Positions 1 to 11,262 of a stretch of DNA of 64,000 nucleotides are shown here, piece by piece. The notes under the pieces were generated by a model. It was given only the letters and a program-made list of their open reading frames with translations, did no database searches and was not told where the DNA came from. The position numbers and the translations under genes are program-made. Source of the stretch: JAKALD01 sp963817785 (GTDB lineage: Bacteria > Pseudomonadota > Gammaproteobacteria > Burkholderiales > SG8-39); assembly GCA_963817785.1 (NCBI GenBank), contig CAWFPL010000008.1, positions 1,054,001 through 1,118,000 on the forward strand, written 5' to 3'. How positions within the stretch are numbered: position 1 is the stretch's first letter; every line of letters starts with the position of its first letter.

Positions 1-456
1 GAGGAGTTTGAAACGGCTTTCAAAGAGATCGCGCTTGATCCCAAGCGCGTACGGGTATGGGCGCCGATACTTGGCCAGTATCGGCCCACGTTTCTTGGCC
101 AGTGCCAAAACGCTATCACCGTATCCAAGGCGTTTGTGCGCCAGCAACTCGCGAAGGGGATGTTCCATGGCGACCCGAACGCAAGACAAAAGGCGGCGAA
201 GATCACCAACGCCTTGTCCAGCTATAGGGTGAACAAGGCCCACGATCGCCACATTCATATGACGGAATGCAAAAGGCCGGGCTTGAAGATAGAACGGCTA
301 GAGGATGATCAAGACCTACAGGACTTGGTGTTGACCGTTCATCATTGCTACATGAACGCTCTCATGAATGGTCCGTCGTTCAAGATCATTGAAAATCTCA
401 ACGGCATTGCGTTCGTGAAGCAACAGATACAGATCGCGATGCAGGCAAGGCAATGA
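1..456 (+). CDS. Serine dehydrogenase proteinase-like protein, C-terminal part (5' end outside window)
   Basis: The frame is open from the first base, so the gene begins outside the window and only about 151 C-terminal residues are visible. Segments such as YRPTFLGQCQNAI, HGDPNARQKA, LEDDQDLQDLVLTVHH and KIIENLNGIAF resemble the C-terminal half of the SDH proteinase family, which are ClpP/crotonase-fold serine hydrolases annotated as cytosolic proteases. The catalytic serine would lie upstream and cannot be checked. Base composition is near 50% GC, clearly below the rest of the window, which suggests accessory DNA. The family call is from memory of motifs and is moderately sure. Confidence 0.6.
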   Translation, partial: EEFETAFKEIALDPKRVRVWAPILGQYRPTFLGQCQNAITVSKAFVRQQLAKGMFHGDPNARQKAAKITNALSSYRVNKAHDRHIHMTECKRPGLKIERLEDDQDLQDLVLTVHHCYMNALMNGPSFKIIENLNGIAFVKQQIQIAMQARQ

Positions 457-458
457 AG

Positions 459-701
459 CTATTTTTGCCTCTTGGCCCAGCGTGCGGTCGCTGCTTTCTT
501 CGCAATCTGAGCGCGCTTGGCCGCACTAAGGCTCGCCGCCCTCGCCTTGCCGCCCTTGAGTCCGCCCATGCGTCCTAACGCCACGGCGGCGGGATTCTTG
601 GTGCCTTTGGGCGTCAGCTCATCAGGCTCGCCGGTCGCAGCTTCCAAAATCGACGCGGCGAGCTCGTTGATGTCCTTCCGCTTGCTTGAGCGCTTCGGCA
701 T
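459..701 (-). CDS. Small basic Ala/Lys-rich protein, function unknown
   Basis: This 80-residue protein has a Ser/Lys/Arg-rich N-terminus (MPKRSSKRKD), the motif ALGRMGGLKGGKARA, and a basic tail ending KKAATARWAKRQK. Proteins with the LGRxGGLKGGKAR...KKAAxARW pattern are widespread small bacterial proteins of unknown function; the charge suggests nucleic acid binding, but this is inference. It converges with the upstream proteinase gene, leaving only 2 bases between stop codons. The ATG at 699-701 is the only good start. Confidence 0.6.
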   Translation of the reverse strand: MPKRSSKRKDINELAASILEAATGEPDELTPKGTKNPAAVALGRMGGLKGGKARAASLSAAKRAQIAKKAATARWAKRQK

Positions 702-811
702 ATGTCACCTTGTCGCATATGGCAGCCTGCCGCGTCAAGCTGCGGATAACTCAAACTGGCCCACTACCCACAGGGTCAAAAGGCGACCCTGCGCAAGAGC
801 CGGAGATCGGG

Positions 812-834
812 AAAAGCCGAAACCCTCCCGGCTT
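812..834 (-). terminator. Probable terminator of the nar operon
   Basis: Read on the minus strand, AAGCCG and CGGCTT form a 6-bp stem around a 9-base loop and run into TTTTC. The hairpin begins at the ppiC stop codon, the last gene of the nar operon. It is short, so termination efficiency is uncertain. Confidence 0.45.
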
Positions 835-1618
835 ATTGCACCAGCGGACTCTGCGCCCCCACAAGGTCCACCCCCTGCAGCTTCGCCTCTCCCGCCAGCA
901 CCTGCACGTACTGCGCCAGCGCGCGCTCGGTCGAGCGCTCGCGCAACAGCGCCGCAATGCGCTCGCGCGCGGCGTCGCACGGCACCGGCTCGCCCGCGAT
1001 GCGCCGCGCCACCAACACGACGTGGAATCCGTATCGGGTATCGACCAGCTCGGGCAGCACGCCGAGCGCCTCGCTGCCGAAGAGCGCACGCTCGAACTCG
1101 GGCACGGTATCGCCGCGCCCGAGCTGGCCGAGCGAGCCGCCGTTCGCCGCCGAGGGGCAATTGGAGTACTCGCGCGCCAGCTCCGCGAAACGTTGCGGCT
1201 CGCGTCGCGCCGCGGCGTGCACTTCCGCCGCCTTGGCGCGCAGGGCGCCCGGAGGTACCCGCGCGGTGAGCGCGAGCAGGATGTGGCTCGCCGCGACCAA
1301 GTCTCCCGAGCGGAACTGCGCCCGGTGGCCCTCGTAGTAGCGGCGGCACTCCTCGTCGTTCGGTTCGGGCGTGCGCACTTCGAGCTCCAGCACGCGCTCG
1401 ATGACCGCGTCTTCGGCGCCCGCGTCGGCGAAGCTCACTTCGGCGCGGGTACGGCCTTCGAGCAGGCCGCGGAGCGCAGCGCGTTCGAGCAGCAGCTCGC
1501 GTACCGCGAGCGCGCGCCGCGCGGCGGCATCCGGATCGCCGGCGTCGCGCTGGCGCTCGGCCTCGGCGCGGATGCGCGCCTCGTCGATCCGGTGGCCGTT
1601 GACGACGAGCGGTGCCAT
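833..1618 (-). CDS. Parvulin-type peptidyl-prolyl isomerase of the nar operon
   Basis: A 261-residue protein with an N-terminal helical region rich in Arg/Ala/Glu, then a rotamase (PpiC) domain at about residues 105-205 marked by SHILLAL, FAELAREYSNCPSAANGGSLG and VPEFERALF. No signal peptide is visible, so it is probably cytoplasmic, like NifM-type isomerases. The start codon overlaps the narI stop by one base, so it is translated as the last gene of the nar operon. Parvulin genes commonly close betaproteobacterial nar operons and are thought to help fold or mature nitrate reductase; the exact client is inferred from position only. Confidence 0.85.
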   Translation of the reverse strand: MAPLVVNGHRIDEARIRAEAERQRDAGDPDAAARRALAVRELLLERAALRGLLEGRTRAEVSFADAGAEDAVIERVLELEVRTPEPNDEECRRYYEGHRAQFRSGDLVAASHILLALTARVPPGALRAKAAEVHAAARREPQRFAELAREYSNCPSAANGGSLGQLGRGDTVPEFERALFGSEALGVLPELVDTRYGFHVVLVARRIAGEPVPCDAARERIAALLRERSTERALAQYVQVLAGEAKLQGVDLVGAQSPLVQ

Positions 1619-2307
1619 CAGCCGCGGCTCCGCACGATCTGGTAGGCGCGCCCCAGGTAGGCGATCGAAGCGAAGCCGCTCCAGACGTGCACCAGGCGCG
1701 AGAACGGAAACAGGAAGAACATCGTCAGGCCGAAGAACAGGTGGATCTTGTAGATCGGCGGCACGCCGGCGACGAACGCGGCCGCGCCGCCGCGGAAGGT
1801 GACGATGTGCTGCGCCCAGTCGGCGAGCAGCAGCATCTCGCTGCCCTCAAGGTGCCGCGCCGAGAAGGCGATCGTGGTCAGGCCGAGCAGCAGCGTCGCC
1901 AGGATCCACAGCAGGATGAAGATGTCCATGCGCGTGCTGGTGGCGCGGATGCGCGCGATCGCCAGGCGCCGGTGCACGAGCAGCGCCAGGCCGACCAGGC
2001 ACATGGTGCCGAAGATTCCGCCGGCGCTCATCGCGGTCAGCTGCTTCGCCTCGGTCGTGAGCCCCATCCCGGTGTACACGCTGTGCGGCGTGAGCAGGCC
2101 GAACAGGTGGCCGAGGAACAGCAGCAGGATGCCGACGTGGAACAGGTTCGATCCCCAGCGGAGCTGGCCGCGGCACAGGAGCTGCGAGGAATCGCTCTTC
2201 CACGTGTACTGCTCGCGGTCGAAGCGCACGAGGGACCCGAGCAGGAACACCGCCAGGCACACGTAGGGGTAGATGCCGAACAGCAGGTCGTTGAAAAAGC
2301 CGCTCAT
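1618..2307 (-). CDS. narI: Respiratory nitrate reductase, gamma subunit
   Basis: Membrane cytochrome b subunit that oxidises quinol and passes electrons through two haems b to NarH. The 229-residue protein has five hydrophobic segments. The four expected haem ligands are visible as His57 and His67 in helix II (FHVGILLLFLGHLFG) and His189 and His207 in helix V (YKIHLFFG...SRLVHVWS), matching the E. coli NarI pattern. Its ATG overlaps the narJ stop by four bases (ATGA). Length matches the family. Confidence 0.96.
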   Translation of the reverse strand: MSGFFNDLLFGIYPYVCLAVFLLGSLVRFDREQYTWKSDSSQLLCRGQLRWGSNLFHVGILLLFLGHLFGLLTPHSVYTGMGLTTEAKQLTAMSAGGIFGTMCLVGLALLVHRRLAIARIRATSTRMDIFILLWILATLLLGLTTIAFSARHLEGSEMLLLADWAQHIVTFRGGAAAFVAGVPPIYKIHLFFGLTMFFLFPFSRLVHVWSGFASIAYLGRAYQIVRSRG

Positions 2308-2971
2308 GCTCGGGCTCCTTTGCGGTAAACGCGGATCGGGGCGGCCTGCGGCGCGGGCGCCGCGCAGGCGCCGCCGAAGCTCACCGGTTCGTCCATCCAG
2401 GCGCGGTCGATGGCCTCGGGCGAATCGTCTTCACCCGGCTGTGGCCGCTCCGCCCGCTTGAGCGCCAGGCCCGGCTCGCCGGCAATCGCGAGCAGCGCCG
2501 CGAACAGCGCCGCGTAGCGGCTGCCGCGCCCGGCCAGGCGCTCGCCCAGCGCGCGCAGGATGTCGGCGGTCTCGCCGAGCAGGGCGCGCGCCTCGGGCGC
2601 CGGCAGCAGCGACAGGAACTCGAGGAACGCCGGCAGGTAGTCGGGCAGCTCGTTGCCGGCCACCGCCATGCCGCGCGCGCGGTAGGTGGCGGCCAGATCG
2701 ACCATCGCCTGACCGCGGTCGCGCGACTCGCCGTGCACGTGCTCGAACAGGTGCAGCGACAGCGCACGGCTGCGGTCGAACAGCGCGACGTAGCGTTCCT
2801 GCGAGGCGATCAGCGGCTCGCGGGCGAGCTCCTCGATCAGGCCGGCCAGCTCCGAGCGCGCCGGACGCGCGAGCGCGCGCTCGGCGTTGAGCACCGCCGA
2901 AAGCTCGGGCAGCGCCGCCCGCAGCTCGGCCTCCGGATACGCGAGCAACGCCGCGAGCGCGCGAAAGGTCT

Positions 2972-2975
<4 letters not shown>
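2304..2975 (-). CDS. narJ: Nitrate reductase molybdenum cofactor assembly chaperone
   Basis: NarJ is the private chaperone that holds apo-NarG during cofactor insertion and membrane attachment. The 223-residue protein begins MKTFRALAALLAYPEAEL and contains the family segments SLHLFEHVHGESRDRGQAM and NELPDYLPAFLEFLSLLP. The start at 2975 overlaps the narH stop by four bases, and its stop overlaps the narI start, consistent with coupled translation. A Pro/Ala-rich C-terminal tail is longer than the conserved domain and probably disordered. Confidence 0.95.
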
Positions 2976-4512
<1,537 letters not shown>

Positions 4513-4516
<4 letters not shown>

Positions 4517-7500
4517 GCCGTCTCCTCCTTCGCCGAGCCGTCCATCCAGTCCACCTTCGCCATCTTCCTGACGATGATGAACTCGTCGCGGTTGGACCCC
4601 ACGGTGCCGTAGTAGTTGAAGCCGTAGCTCTGCTGCGCGTAGCCGCCAATCATGTGGGTGGGCTTGGGGCAGGTGCGCGTGACCGAGTTGTGAATGCCGC
4701 CGCGCGTGCCCATGATCTCCGAGCCGGGCGTGTTCACGATCTTCTCCTGCGCGTGGTACATCAGCACCATGCCCTCGGGCACGCGCTGCGACACCACCGC
4801 GCGCGCGGTGAGCGCGCCGTTCAGGTTGAAGCCCTCGATCCAGTCGTTGTCCTCGATGCCGGCCTTCTTCGCGTCGATCTCCGAGATCCACACGATCGGA
4901 CCGCCGCGCGACAGCGTGAGCATGATCAGGTTGTCGGTGTAGGTGGAGTGGATGCCCCACTTCTGGTGCGGGGTGATGAAGTTGAGCACCACTTCCGGAT
5001 TGCCGTTCGAGCGGCGGCCGAGCAGCGGCTTGACCGTCTTGGTGTCCACCGGCGGGCGGTAGGCGACGAAACCCTCGCCGAAGGCGCGCATCCAAGGATG
5101 GTCCTGGTACAACTGTTGGCGTCCGGTGAGCGTGCGCCACGGGATCAGCTCGTGCACGTTGGTGTAGCAGGCGTTGTACGACACGTGCTCGGACTCGAGC
5201 CCCGACCAGGTCGGCGAGGAGATGATCTTGCGCGGCTGCGCCTGGATGTCGCGGAAGCGGATCTTGTCGTCCTCGCGCGGCCGCGCGAGGTGCGTGTGGT
5301 CGCGCCCAGTGATCGCCGAGAGCGCCGCCCAGGCCTTCACCGCCACCTCGCCGTTGGTCTCCGGGGCGAGCGCGAGGATCACCTCGCAGGCGTCGATGTC
5401 GGTCTCGATCTTCGCCAGCCCCTGGGTCGCGCCCGGCTCGGTCACGCGGTAATTGAGCTTGCCGAGCAGCTCGACCTCGTGCTCGGTGTTCCACGCGATG
5501 CCCTTGCCGCCGTTGCCGACCTTCGCCATCAGCGGGCCGAGCGCGGTGAAGCGCTGGTAGACGTTCGGGTAATCGCGCTCGACCACGCTGACCGCGGGCA
5601 TGGTCTTGCCGGGGATCGGCTCGCATTCGCCCTTCTTCCAGTCCTTCGGCTCGAAGGGCTGGCCGAGCTCGCCCGGGGTGTCGTGCATGAGCGGCGTGAG
5701 CACGACGTCTTTCTCGAGGCCGAGCTGCCCGACGGCCAGCTCGGAGAACTTCTGCGCGAGGCCCTTGTAGATTTCCCAGTCGCTCCTCGACTGCCACACC
5801 GGGTCGACCGCCTGCGACAGCGGGTGGATGAACGGGTGCATGTCGGAGGTGTTGAGGTCGTTCTTCTCGTACCAGGTGGCGGTGGGCAGCACCACGTCCG
5901 AGTAGAGGCAAGTGGTCGACATGCGGAAGTCGAGCGTCACCAGCAGGTCGAGCTTGCCGCCGCCGGCTTCGACGCGCCACTCGACCTCCTCGGGCTTGTC
6001 GCCCGCGGTCGCGCCCAGGTCCTTGCCCTGCACCCCGTTCTGCGTACCGAGCAGGTGCTTGAGAAAATACTCGTGCCCCTTGCCCGAGGAGCCGAGCAGG
6101 TTCGAGCGCCAGACGAAGAGGTTGCGCGGGAAGTTGTCCGGGTGATCGGGATCCTCGCAGCTCATGCGCAGCCTGCCGCCTTTCAGCTCGCGCGCGACGT
6201 AGTCCTTGGGCTCGAGCCCCGCCGCGGCCGCGGCCTTCGCGATCGAAAGCGGATTCACCTGCAGCTGCGGCGCCGAGGGCAGCCAGCCCATCCTCTCGGC
6301 GCGCACGTTGAAGTCGATCAGGCTGCCGGAGTAGCGCTTGGCATCGGCCAGCGGCGAGAGGATCTCGGCCACCGAGACCTTCTCGTAGCGCCACTGGTCG
6401 GTGTGCGCGTAGAAAAAGCTGGTCGCGTTCATCTGCCGCGGCGGCCGGCTCCAGTCGAGCGCGAAGGCGAGCGCGGTCCAGCCGGTCTGCGGGCGCAGCT
6501 TTTCCTGGCCGACGTAATGCGCCCAGCCGCCGCCGGACTGGCCGACGCAGCCGCACATCACCAGCATGTTGATGATGGCGCGGTAGCTCATGTCCATGTG
6601 GTACCAGTGGTTCAGGCCGGCGCCGATGATCACCATCGACTTGCCGTGCGTCTTGTGAGCGTTGTCGGCGAACTGGCGCGCGACGTTCACCACGTCGGCG
6701 CGCTTGACGCCGGTGATCTGCTCCTGCCAAGCCGGGGTGTACGGCACGTCGTCGTCATAGGAAGCCGCGACGTTGCCGCCGCCCAGGCCGCGGTCGATGC
6801 CGTAGTTGGCGAGCAGCAGGTCGTGCACCGTGGCGACCAGCGTCTCGCCGTCGGCCAGTACGAGCTTCTTCACCGGGACGCTCTTCACCAGCACGTCGGG
6901 ATGCGCGCTCCCGCGGAAGTGCTCATGCGGCTGGCCGCCGAAGTACGGGAACGCCACGCCGGCCACGTCGCCCTTCGCCTCGAGCAGCGACAGCCGCGGT
7001 CGGATGTCGGCGCCGGCGCCGCTCTTCTCCTCCAGGTTCCATTTGCCCTTCTCGCCCCAGCGGAAGCCGTTCGAGCCGAGCGGCACCGCGAGCGCGCCGC
7101 TCGTCTCGTCGTAGCACACCGTCTTCCATTCGGGATTGTTGGACTCGCCCAGCCGGTCGGCGAAGTCCGAGCAGCGCACGAAGCGCTCGGGCACGTAGTG
7201 CTCGCCCTGCTTCACCAGGCGCACCAGCATCGGCATGTCCGTGTAGCGCCGGGCGTAGTCGCGGAAGTACTCGCTCGGGCGCTCGAGGTGGAACTCCTTC
7301 AGGATCACGTGGCCCATCGCCATGGCGAGCGCGGCGTCGGTGCCCTGCTTGGGGTGCAGCCACAGGTCGCCGAACTTGGCGCCCTCGGCGTAGTCCGGGA
7401 ACACCGAGACGATCTTGGTGCCCTTGTAGCGCGCCTCGGTCATGAAGTGGGCGTCGGGCGTACGCGTCTGCGGCACGTTCGAGCCCCACATGATGATGAA

Positions 7501-8241
7501 GCTCGAGTTGTACCAGTCGGCCGACTCCGGCACGTCGGTCTGCTCGCCCCAGGTCATGGGCGAGGCCGGCGGCAGGTCGCAGTACCAGTCGTAGAAGCTC
7601 ATGCACACGCCGCCGATCAGCGACAGATACCGGCTGCCCGCGGCGTAGGACACCATCGACATCGCCGGGATGGGCGAGAAGCCGATGACCCGGTCCGGGC
7701 CGTACTTCTTCACCGTGTAGACGTTCGCCGCGGCGACGATCTCGTTCGCCTCCTCCCACGAGGCGCGCAGGAACCCGCCCAAGCCGCGCGCCTTCCTGTA
7801 GCTCGCGGCCGCCTGTGGGCTCTCGACGATCGCGCGCCAGGCCTCGAGCGGCGGATTCGACTTGCGCAGCTCGCGCCACAGCGTGAGCAGCGGGCTCCTC
7901 ACCATCGGATATTTCAGGCGGTTGCCGCTGTACAGGTACCAGGAGTAGGAGGCGCCGCGCGCGCAGCCGCGCGGCTCGTGGTTGGGCATGTCGGGGCGGG
8001 TACGCGGATAGTCGGTCTGCTGCGTCTCCCAGGTGACGATGCCGCCCTTCACGTAGATCTTCCACGAGCACGAGCCAGTGCAGTTGGTGCCGTGGGTCGA
8101 GCGCACGATCTTGTCGTGGCTCCAGCGCTTGCGGTAGGCGTCCTCCCAGATGCGGTCCTCGCGGCGCACCTCGCCGTGGCCGTCGGAGAAGCCCTCGCGC
8201 GCCTCGGTGAGATATTTCAGTCGGTCGAGAAAATGGCTCAT
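4513..8241 (-). CDS. narG: Respiratory nitrate reductase, alpha subunit (molybdopterin)
   Basis: Catalytic subunit reducing nitrate to nitrite at a bis-MGD molybdenum centre. The 1242-residue protein has the N-terminal 4Fe-4S motif HGTNCTGSCSWK and the segment WGSNVPQTRTPDAHF, which contains the Asp that ligates molybdenum in E. coli NarG. There is no twin-arginine signal, consistent with a cytoplasm-facing NarGHI enzyme rather than the archaeal outward type. It lies 24 bases downstream of narK and begins the tightly overlapped narGHJI block. Confidence 0.97.
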
Positions 8242-8265
8242 GGCTGCTCCTACTTTGTGGCGGGC

Positions 8266-9582
8266 TCAGCGCGCAGCGGCCGCGGCCGGCTTTTCGGCGC
8301 GCACGAACGCGACCGCGAGCGCGGTCGCGGCCACGCCCAGTACGACGTAGACGAAGAAGCCCCGCGCGTAGCCCACCGGTCCGAGCACATCGACGAAGGC
8401 GCCCAGCACCGGCGGGATCACGAAGCCGCCAAGCGCACCCAGGCCGCCGACCCAGCCCGAGGCGCCGCCGACTGCGTGGGGAATGTACTTGGGTACCATC
8501 TTAAATACCGCCGCGTTGCCGATGCCCATGCCGAGCGCGATCACCAGCTCGCCCATGAGGTTGAGCGCGAATTGCGTCACCGCAGTGAGTAGCACCGCCC
8601 CCGCGAACACCGCGAGGAACGCCCCGACCGCGACGCGCTCGCCGCCGAAGCGCTCCGAGATCACCCCGCCGAACACCCGGATCAGCGCCGCCAGCACCGC
8701 AAAGCCGAGCCCGCCGAGGATCCCCGCCTCCTTGATCCCCAAGTGATGAAGATTGACCCAATAGGTCGGGAACCACGCGGTGAGCGCGAGAAAACCGCCG
8801 AAGGAGGTGAAGTAGAGGAATACCAGACCCCAGGTGCGTTGCTCCTCGGCCGCGCTCCAAAGCGCCTGCCACACCGATTCCTTCGGAAACAGTTCCTGCC
8901 CGCATTGGCGCGCCACCTGCTTCGCCTCCTCGAGCGGCACGCCCTGCTTGCGCAGCTGGAAGAAGTAAGCGTCGCGCGTCAGCCAGGCATAGACCAGCGT
9001 GCCGGCGAGCAGGAAAACAAACCACGCCAGGTACGACCCGGCCAATCCCCAGGCGCCGATCGCGAAGGGCAGCAGCAGCGTGAACAGGCCGGGTGCGAGG
9101 TTCCCCACGCCGCCGTACGTGCCAAGCACAAGTCCCTGCCGGTTCTGCGGATACCAGTACGACACCTGCGGTATCCCCACCGAGAACGAGGCGACTCCGC
9201 AGCCGCTCATGAATCCGAACAGCAGAATCACGGGGTACACCGCCATCGTCAGGTCGTGGACCGTGTGGAGGATATAGACCAACCCCCACATGCCCACAAG
9301 CGAAATAGCGAACAGGGTGAGCATAGGCAGCCGCCCGCCGCCCTTGTCTACCCAGGCGCCGAACGGGATGCGCAGTAGCGACCCGGTGAGTTGCGGCGCC
9401 GCCACCAGCACCCCGAGCAGCACACCCGAGACGTGCATGGAGTCCTGGAAATAGTGCGCCGCGGGCCCGTACAGCGATACTGCCGCGAAGCCGATGAAGA
9501 AGCCCCACGTGCCCATCCACAGCCCGGTGGCGGGAGTGCCGCGCAAGCCGTAGCGCGCGATAAGGTCGGTGCTCTTGGTCAT
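8266..9582 (-). CDS. narK: MFS nitrate/nitrite transporter (NarK1 type)
   Basis: A 438-residue protein of about 12 membrane helices from the nitrate/nitrite porter branch of the major facilitator superfamily. Signature segments include RIPFGAWVDKGGGRLP, the glycine-rich GTYGGVGNLAPGLFTLLLP and GNAAVFKMVPKYIPHAVGGASGWVGGLGALGGF. The compact length without the long central loop fits the NarK1-like, proton-coupled nitrate uptake group; the neighbour upstream is the NarK2-like antiporter type. Substrate direction is inferred from family. Confidence 0.9.
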   Translation of the reverse strand: MTKSTDLIARYGLRGTPATGLWMGTWGFFIGFAAVSLYGPAAHYFQDSMHVSGVLLGVLVAAPQLTGSLLRIPFGAWVDKGGGRLPMLTLFAISLVGMWGLVYILHTVHDLTMAVYPVILLFGFMSGCGVASFSVGIPQVSYWYPQNRQGLVLGTYGGVGNLAPGLFTLLLPFAIGAWGLAGSYLAWFVFLLAGTLVYAWLTRDAYFFQLRKQGVPLEEAKQVARQCGQELFPKESVWQALWSAAEEQRTWGLVFLYFTSFGGFLALTAWFPTYWVNLHHLGIKEAGILGGLGFAVLAALIRVFGGVISERFGGERVAVGAFLAVFAGAVLLTAVTQFALNLMGELVIALGMGIGNAAVFKMVPKYIPHAVGGASGWVGGLGALGGFVIPPVLGAFVDVLGPVGYARGFFVYVVLGVAATALAVAFVRAEKPAAAAAR

Positions 9583-9598
9583 GGTCGTCCCCTTTCGG

Positions 9599-11011
9599 TC
9601 AGCACGGCATCTCGGCGCGCCGGCCCGCGTAATACCACCAGGTGAGGGCGATGCAGCTCAGGAAGAAGGCGACGAACACGATCAGCGCCCCTTGCGGCCC
9701 GCCAGTGAGCGCAATCGAGGTGCCGTAGCTCTTCGGGATGAAGAACCCGCCGTAGGCGGCGACCGCCGACGAAAAGCCGAGCACCGCCGCCGCCTCCTTG
9801 TTCGCCTCCTTCACGGCCTGCTCCTGCGCCGCCGCGCCTTGGCCGGCGGCCGCGCGCTGGCGCTCGGTGAGGAAGATGACCGGGATCATGCGGAAGGTCG
9901 AGCCGTTGCCGATGCCGGTGGTTACGAACAGCAGCATGAACATGGCGAAGAAGCCGGCGAAGCTGCCGCCCGCGCCACCCGCGGGCAGGAAGTGGAGCAC
10001 GCCGCCGACGGCGAGCGCCATCACGACAAAGTTCCAGAAGGTCACCGACGCGCCGCCGAGCTTGTCGGCGAGCCAGCCGCCGAAGGGCCGCACCACCGCG
10101 CCGACGAGCGGCCCGAGCCACGCGTACTGCAGCGCGTTCACCTGCGGGAACTGCGATTTGATGAGCAGCGGGAAGCCCGCCGAGTAGCCGATGAACGAGC
10201 CGAAGGTTCCGAGATACAGCCAGCACATGATCCAGTTGTGCTTGCGCTTGAAGATCACCGCCTGCTCGCGCACCGACGCCTTCGCGTCCGCGATGTCGTT
10301 CATGCCGATCCACGCGGCGACCGCCGCGATCAGGATGAAGGGCACCCACACGAAGGCCGCGTTCTGCGCCCAGATCTGCACCGTCTCCCCCGCCTGGTTG
10401 ACGATCGTCTGCGGCGCGCCCGCGAGCGGGCCGTACACGCCCGCGGCGATCACTAGCGGCGCGAGGAACTGCACCCCGGACACGCCCAGCTTGCCCAGGC
10501 CCGCGTTGACCCCGAGCGCCGAGCCTTTGCGCTCCTTGGGGAAGAAGAAGTTGATGTTCGCCATGCTCGAGGCGAAGTTCCCTCCGCCGAAGCCGCACAG
10601 CAGGGCGAGGGCCAGCATCGTCGCGTAGCTCGTGTGCGGATCCTGGATCGCGATGCCGATGCCAAGCGCCGGAATCAGGAGCGAAGCGGTGGACAGCGCC
10701 GTCCAGCGCCGCCCGCCGAAAACCGGCACCATGAACGAATAGAAGATGCGCAGCGTCGCGCCGGAGAGCCCAGGCGCCGCCGCCAGCCAGAACAGCTGGT
10801 TCGAGGTGAACTTGAAGCCGAGCGCCGGCAGGTTCACCGCCACCGCGCTCCAGAGCTGCCAGACCGCGAACGCGAGGAAAAGCGCCGGGATCGAGATCCA
10901 CAGGTTGATGTTGGCGATCGCCTGGCCTTCGCGCGCCCAGAACGCCTTGTCTTCGGGCGTCCAGAGGGTGAGCGTGTTACCCATGCGTGTGCGAGAGATT
11001 TCCGAGGTCAT
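9599..11011 (-). CDS. narK: MFS nitrate/nitrite antiporter (NarK2 type)
   Basis: A 470-residue, 12-helix MFS protein with the nitrate-porter motifs CGFGGGNFASSMANINFFFPKERKGSALGVNAGLGKLGVS (seen as blocks near residues 140-180) and TTGIGNGSTFRMIPVIFL. The N-terminus (TLWTPEDKAFWAREGQAIANINLWISIPALFLAF) matches the E. coli NarK-type family, which exchanges nitrate for nitrite during nitrate respiration. A helical charged insert (QGAAAQEQAVKEANKEAAA) precedes the last helices. Its ATG overlaps the stop of the small upstream narK remnant by four bases. The 16-base gap to the next narK suggests co-transcription. Confidence 0.93.
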   Translation of the reverse strand: MTSEISRTRMGNTLTLWTPEDKAFWAREGQAIANINLWISIPALFLAFAVWQLWSAVAVNLPALGFKFTSNQLFWLAAAPGLSGATLRIFYSFMVPVFGGRRWTALSTASLLIPALGIGIAIQDPHTSYATMLALALLCGFGGGNFASSMANINFFFPKERKGSALGVNAGLGKLGVSGVQFLAPLVIAAGVYGPLAGAPQTIVNQAGETVQIWAQNAAFVWVPFILIAAVAAWIGMNDIADAKASVREQAVIFKRKHNWIMCWLYLGTFGSFIGYSAGFPLLIKSQFPQVNALQYAWLGPLVGAVVRPFGGWLADKLGGASVTFWNFVVMALAVGGVLHFLPAGGAGGSFAGFFAMFMLLFVTTGIGNGSTFRMIPVIFLTERQRAAAGQGAAAQEQAVKEANKEAAAVLGFSSAVAAYGGFFIPKSYGTSIALTGGPQGALIVFVAFFLSCIALTWWYYAGRRAEMPC

Positions 11012-11187
11012 GGTCGAACCCTTTCAAATTTCGCGCCGAACAGCCCGAACTCGGTCTCGTTCAGGCCGAGCGCCTTCTTGATCGGGATGCCGATCACTGC
11101 GAACATCATCCAGACGGCGAAACAGAGGGTGAACGCGAAAGTGCTCGCTCCGACCACCGAGATTTGCTTCGTGCGCTGCGTCGCCAT
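11008..11187 (-). pseudogene. Remnant of a NarK1-type transporter N-terminus, coupled to narK2
   Basis: A 59-codon frame starts ATG at 11187 and ends in a TGA that overlaps the next narK start (ATGA at 11008-11011). Residues 9-50 (STFAFTLCFAVWMMF and IPIKKALGLNETEFGLF) match the first helix and following loop of NarK1-type nitrate transporters. The last nine residues (GAKFERVRP) do not. The rest of a transporter is absent, and both downstream narK genes have their own N-termini, so this looks like the stump of a third narK copy removed by deletion. It is the first frame after the FNR-controlled promoter and could act as a coupling leader peptide or a one-helix membrane peptide. Confidence 0.7.
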
Positions 11188-11248
11188 GACCGCTTCCGAC
11201 CCCCTGGCTCTCCGCAGGCCAAGCTACGCCCGGGGCTTGGGTGGGCAT

Positions 11249-11262
11249 TTGATGTAAATCAA
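11249..11262. promoter_or_regulatory. FNR box shared by two divergent operons
   Basis: TTGATGTAAATCAA matches the FNR/Anr consensus TTGAT-N4-ATCAA exactly. Rightward, TAACTT at 11284-11289 is a -10-like hexamer centred 31 bp from the box centre, giving a start near 11297 ahead of usp. Leftward, TAGCTT (complement of 11221-11226) is centred 32 bp away, giving a start near 11214 ahead of the nar operon. Both fit class II FNR activation with the box near -41.5. The regulator itself is encoded at 19555. Confidence 0.85.

Noticed and set aside
4654..8592. A very long open frame on the plus strand opposite narG
   Set aside because: It is antisense to a gene with clear homology, is rich in His/Arg/Ala/Val/Asp as expected from the complementary frame of GC-rich coding DNA, and has no recognisable domain.
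9599..11187. The short upstream frame as the true N-terminus of narK joined by a frameshift
   Set aside because: The downstream narK has its own complete N-terminus of the other NarK subgroup, so joining them would duplicate helix I.
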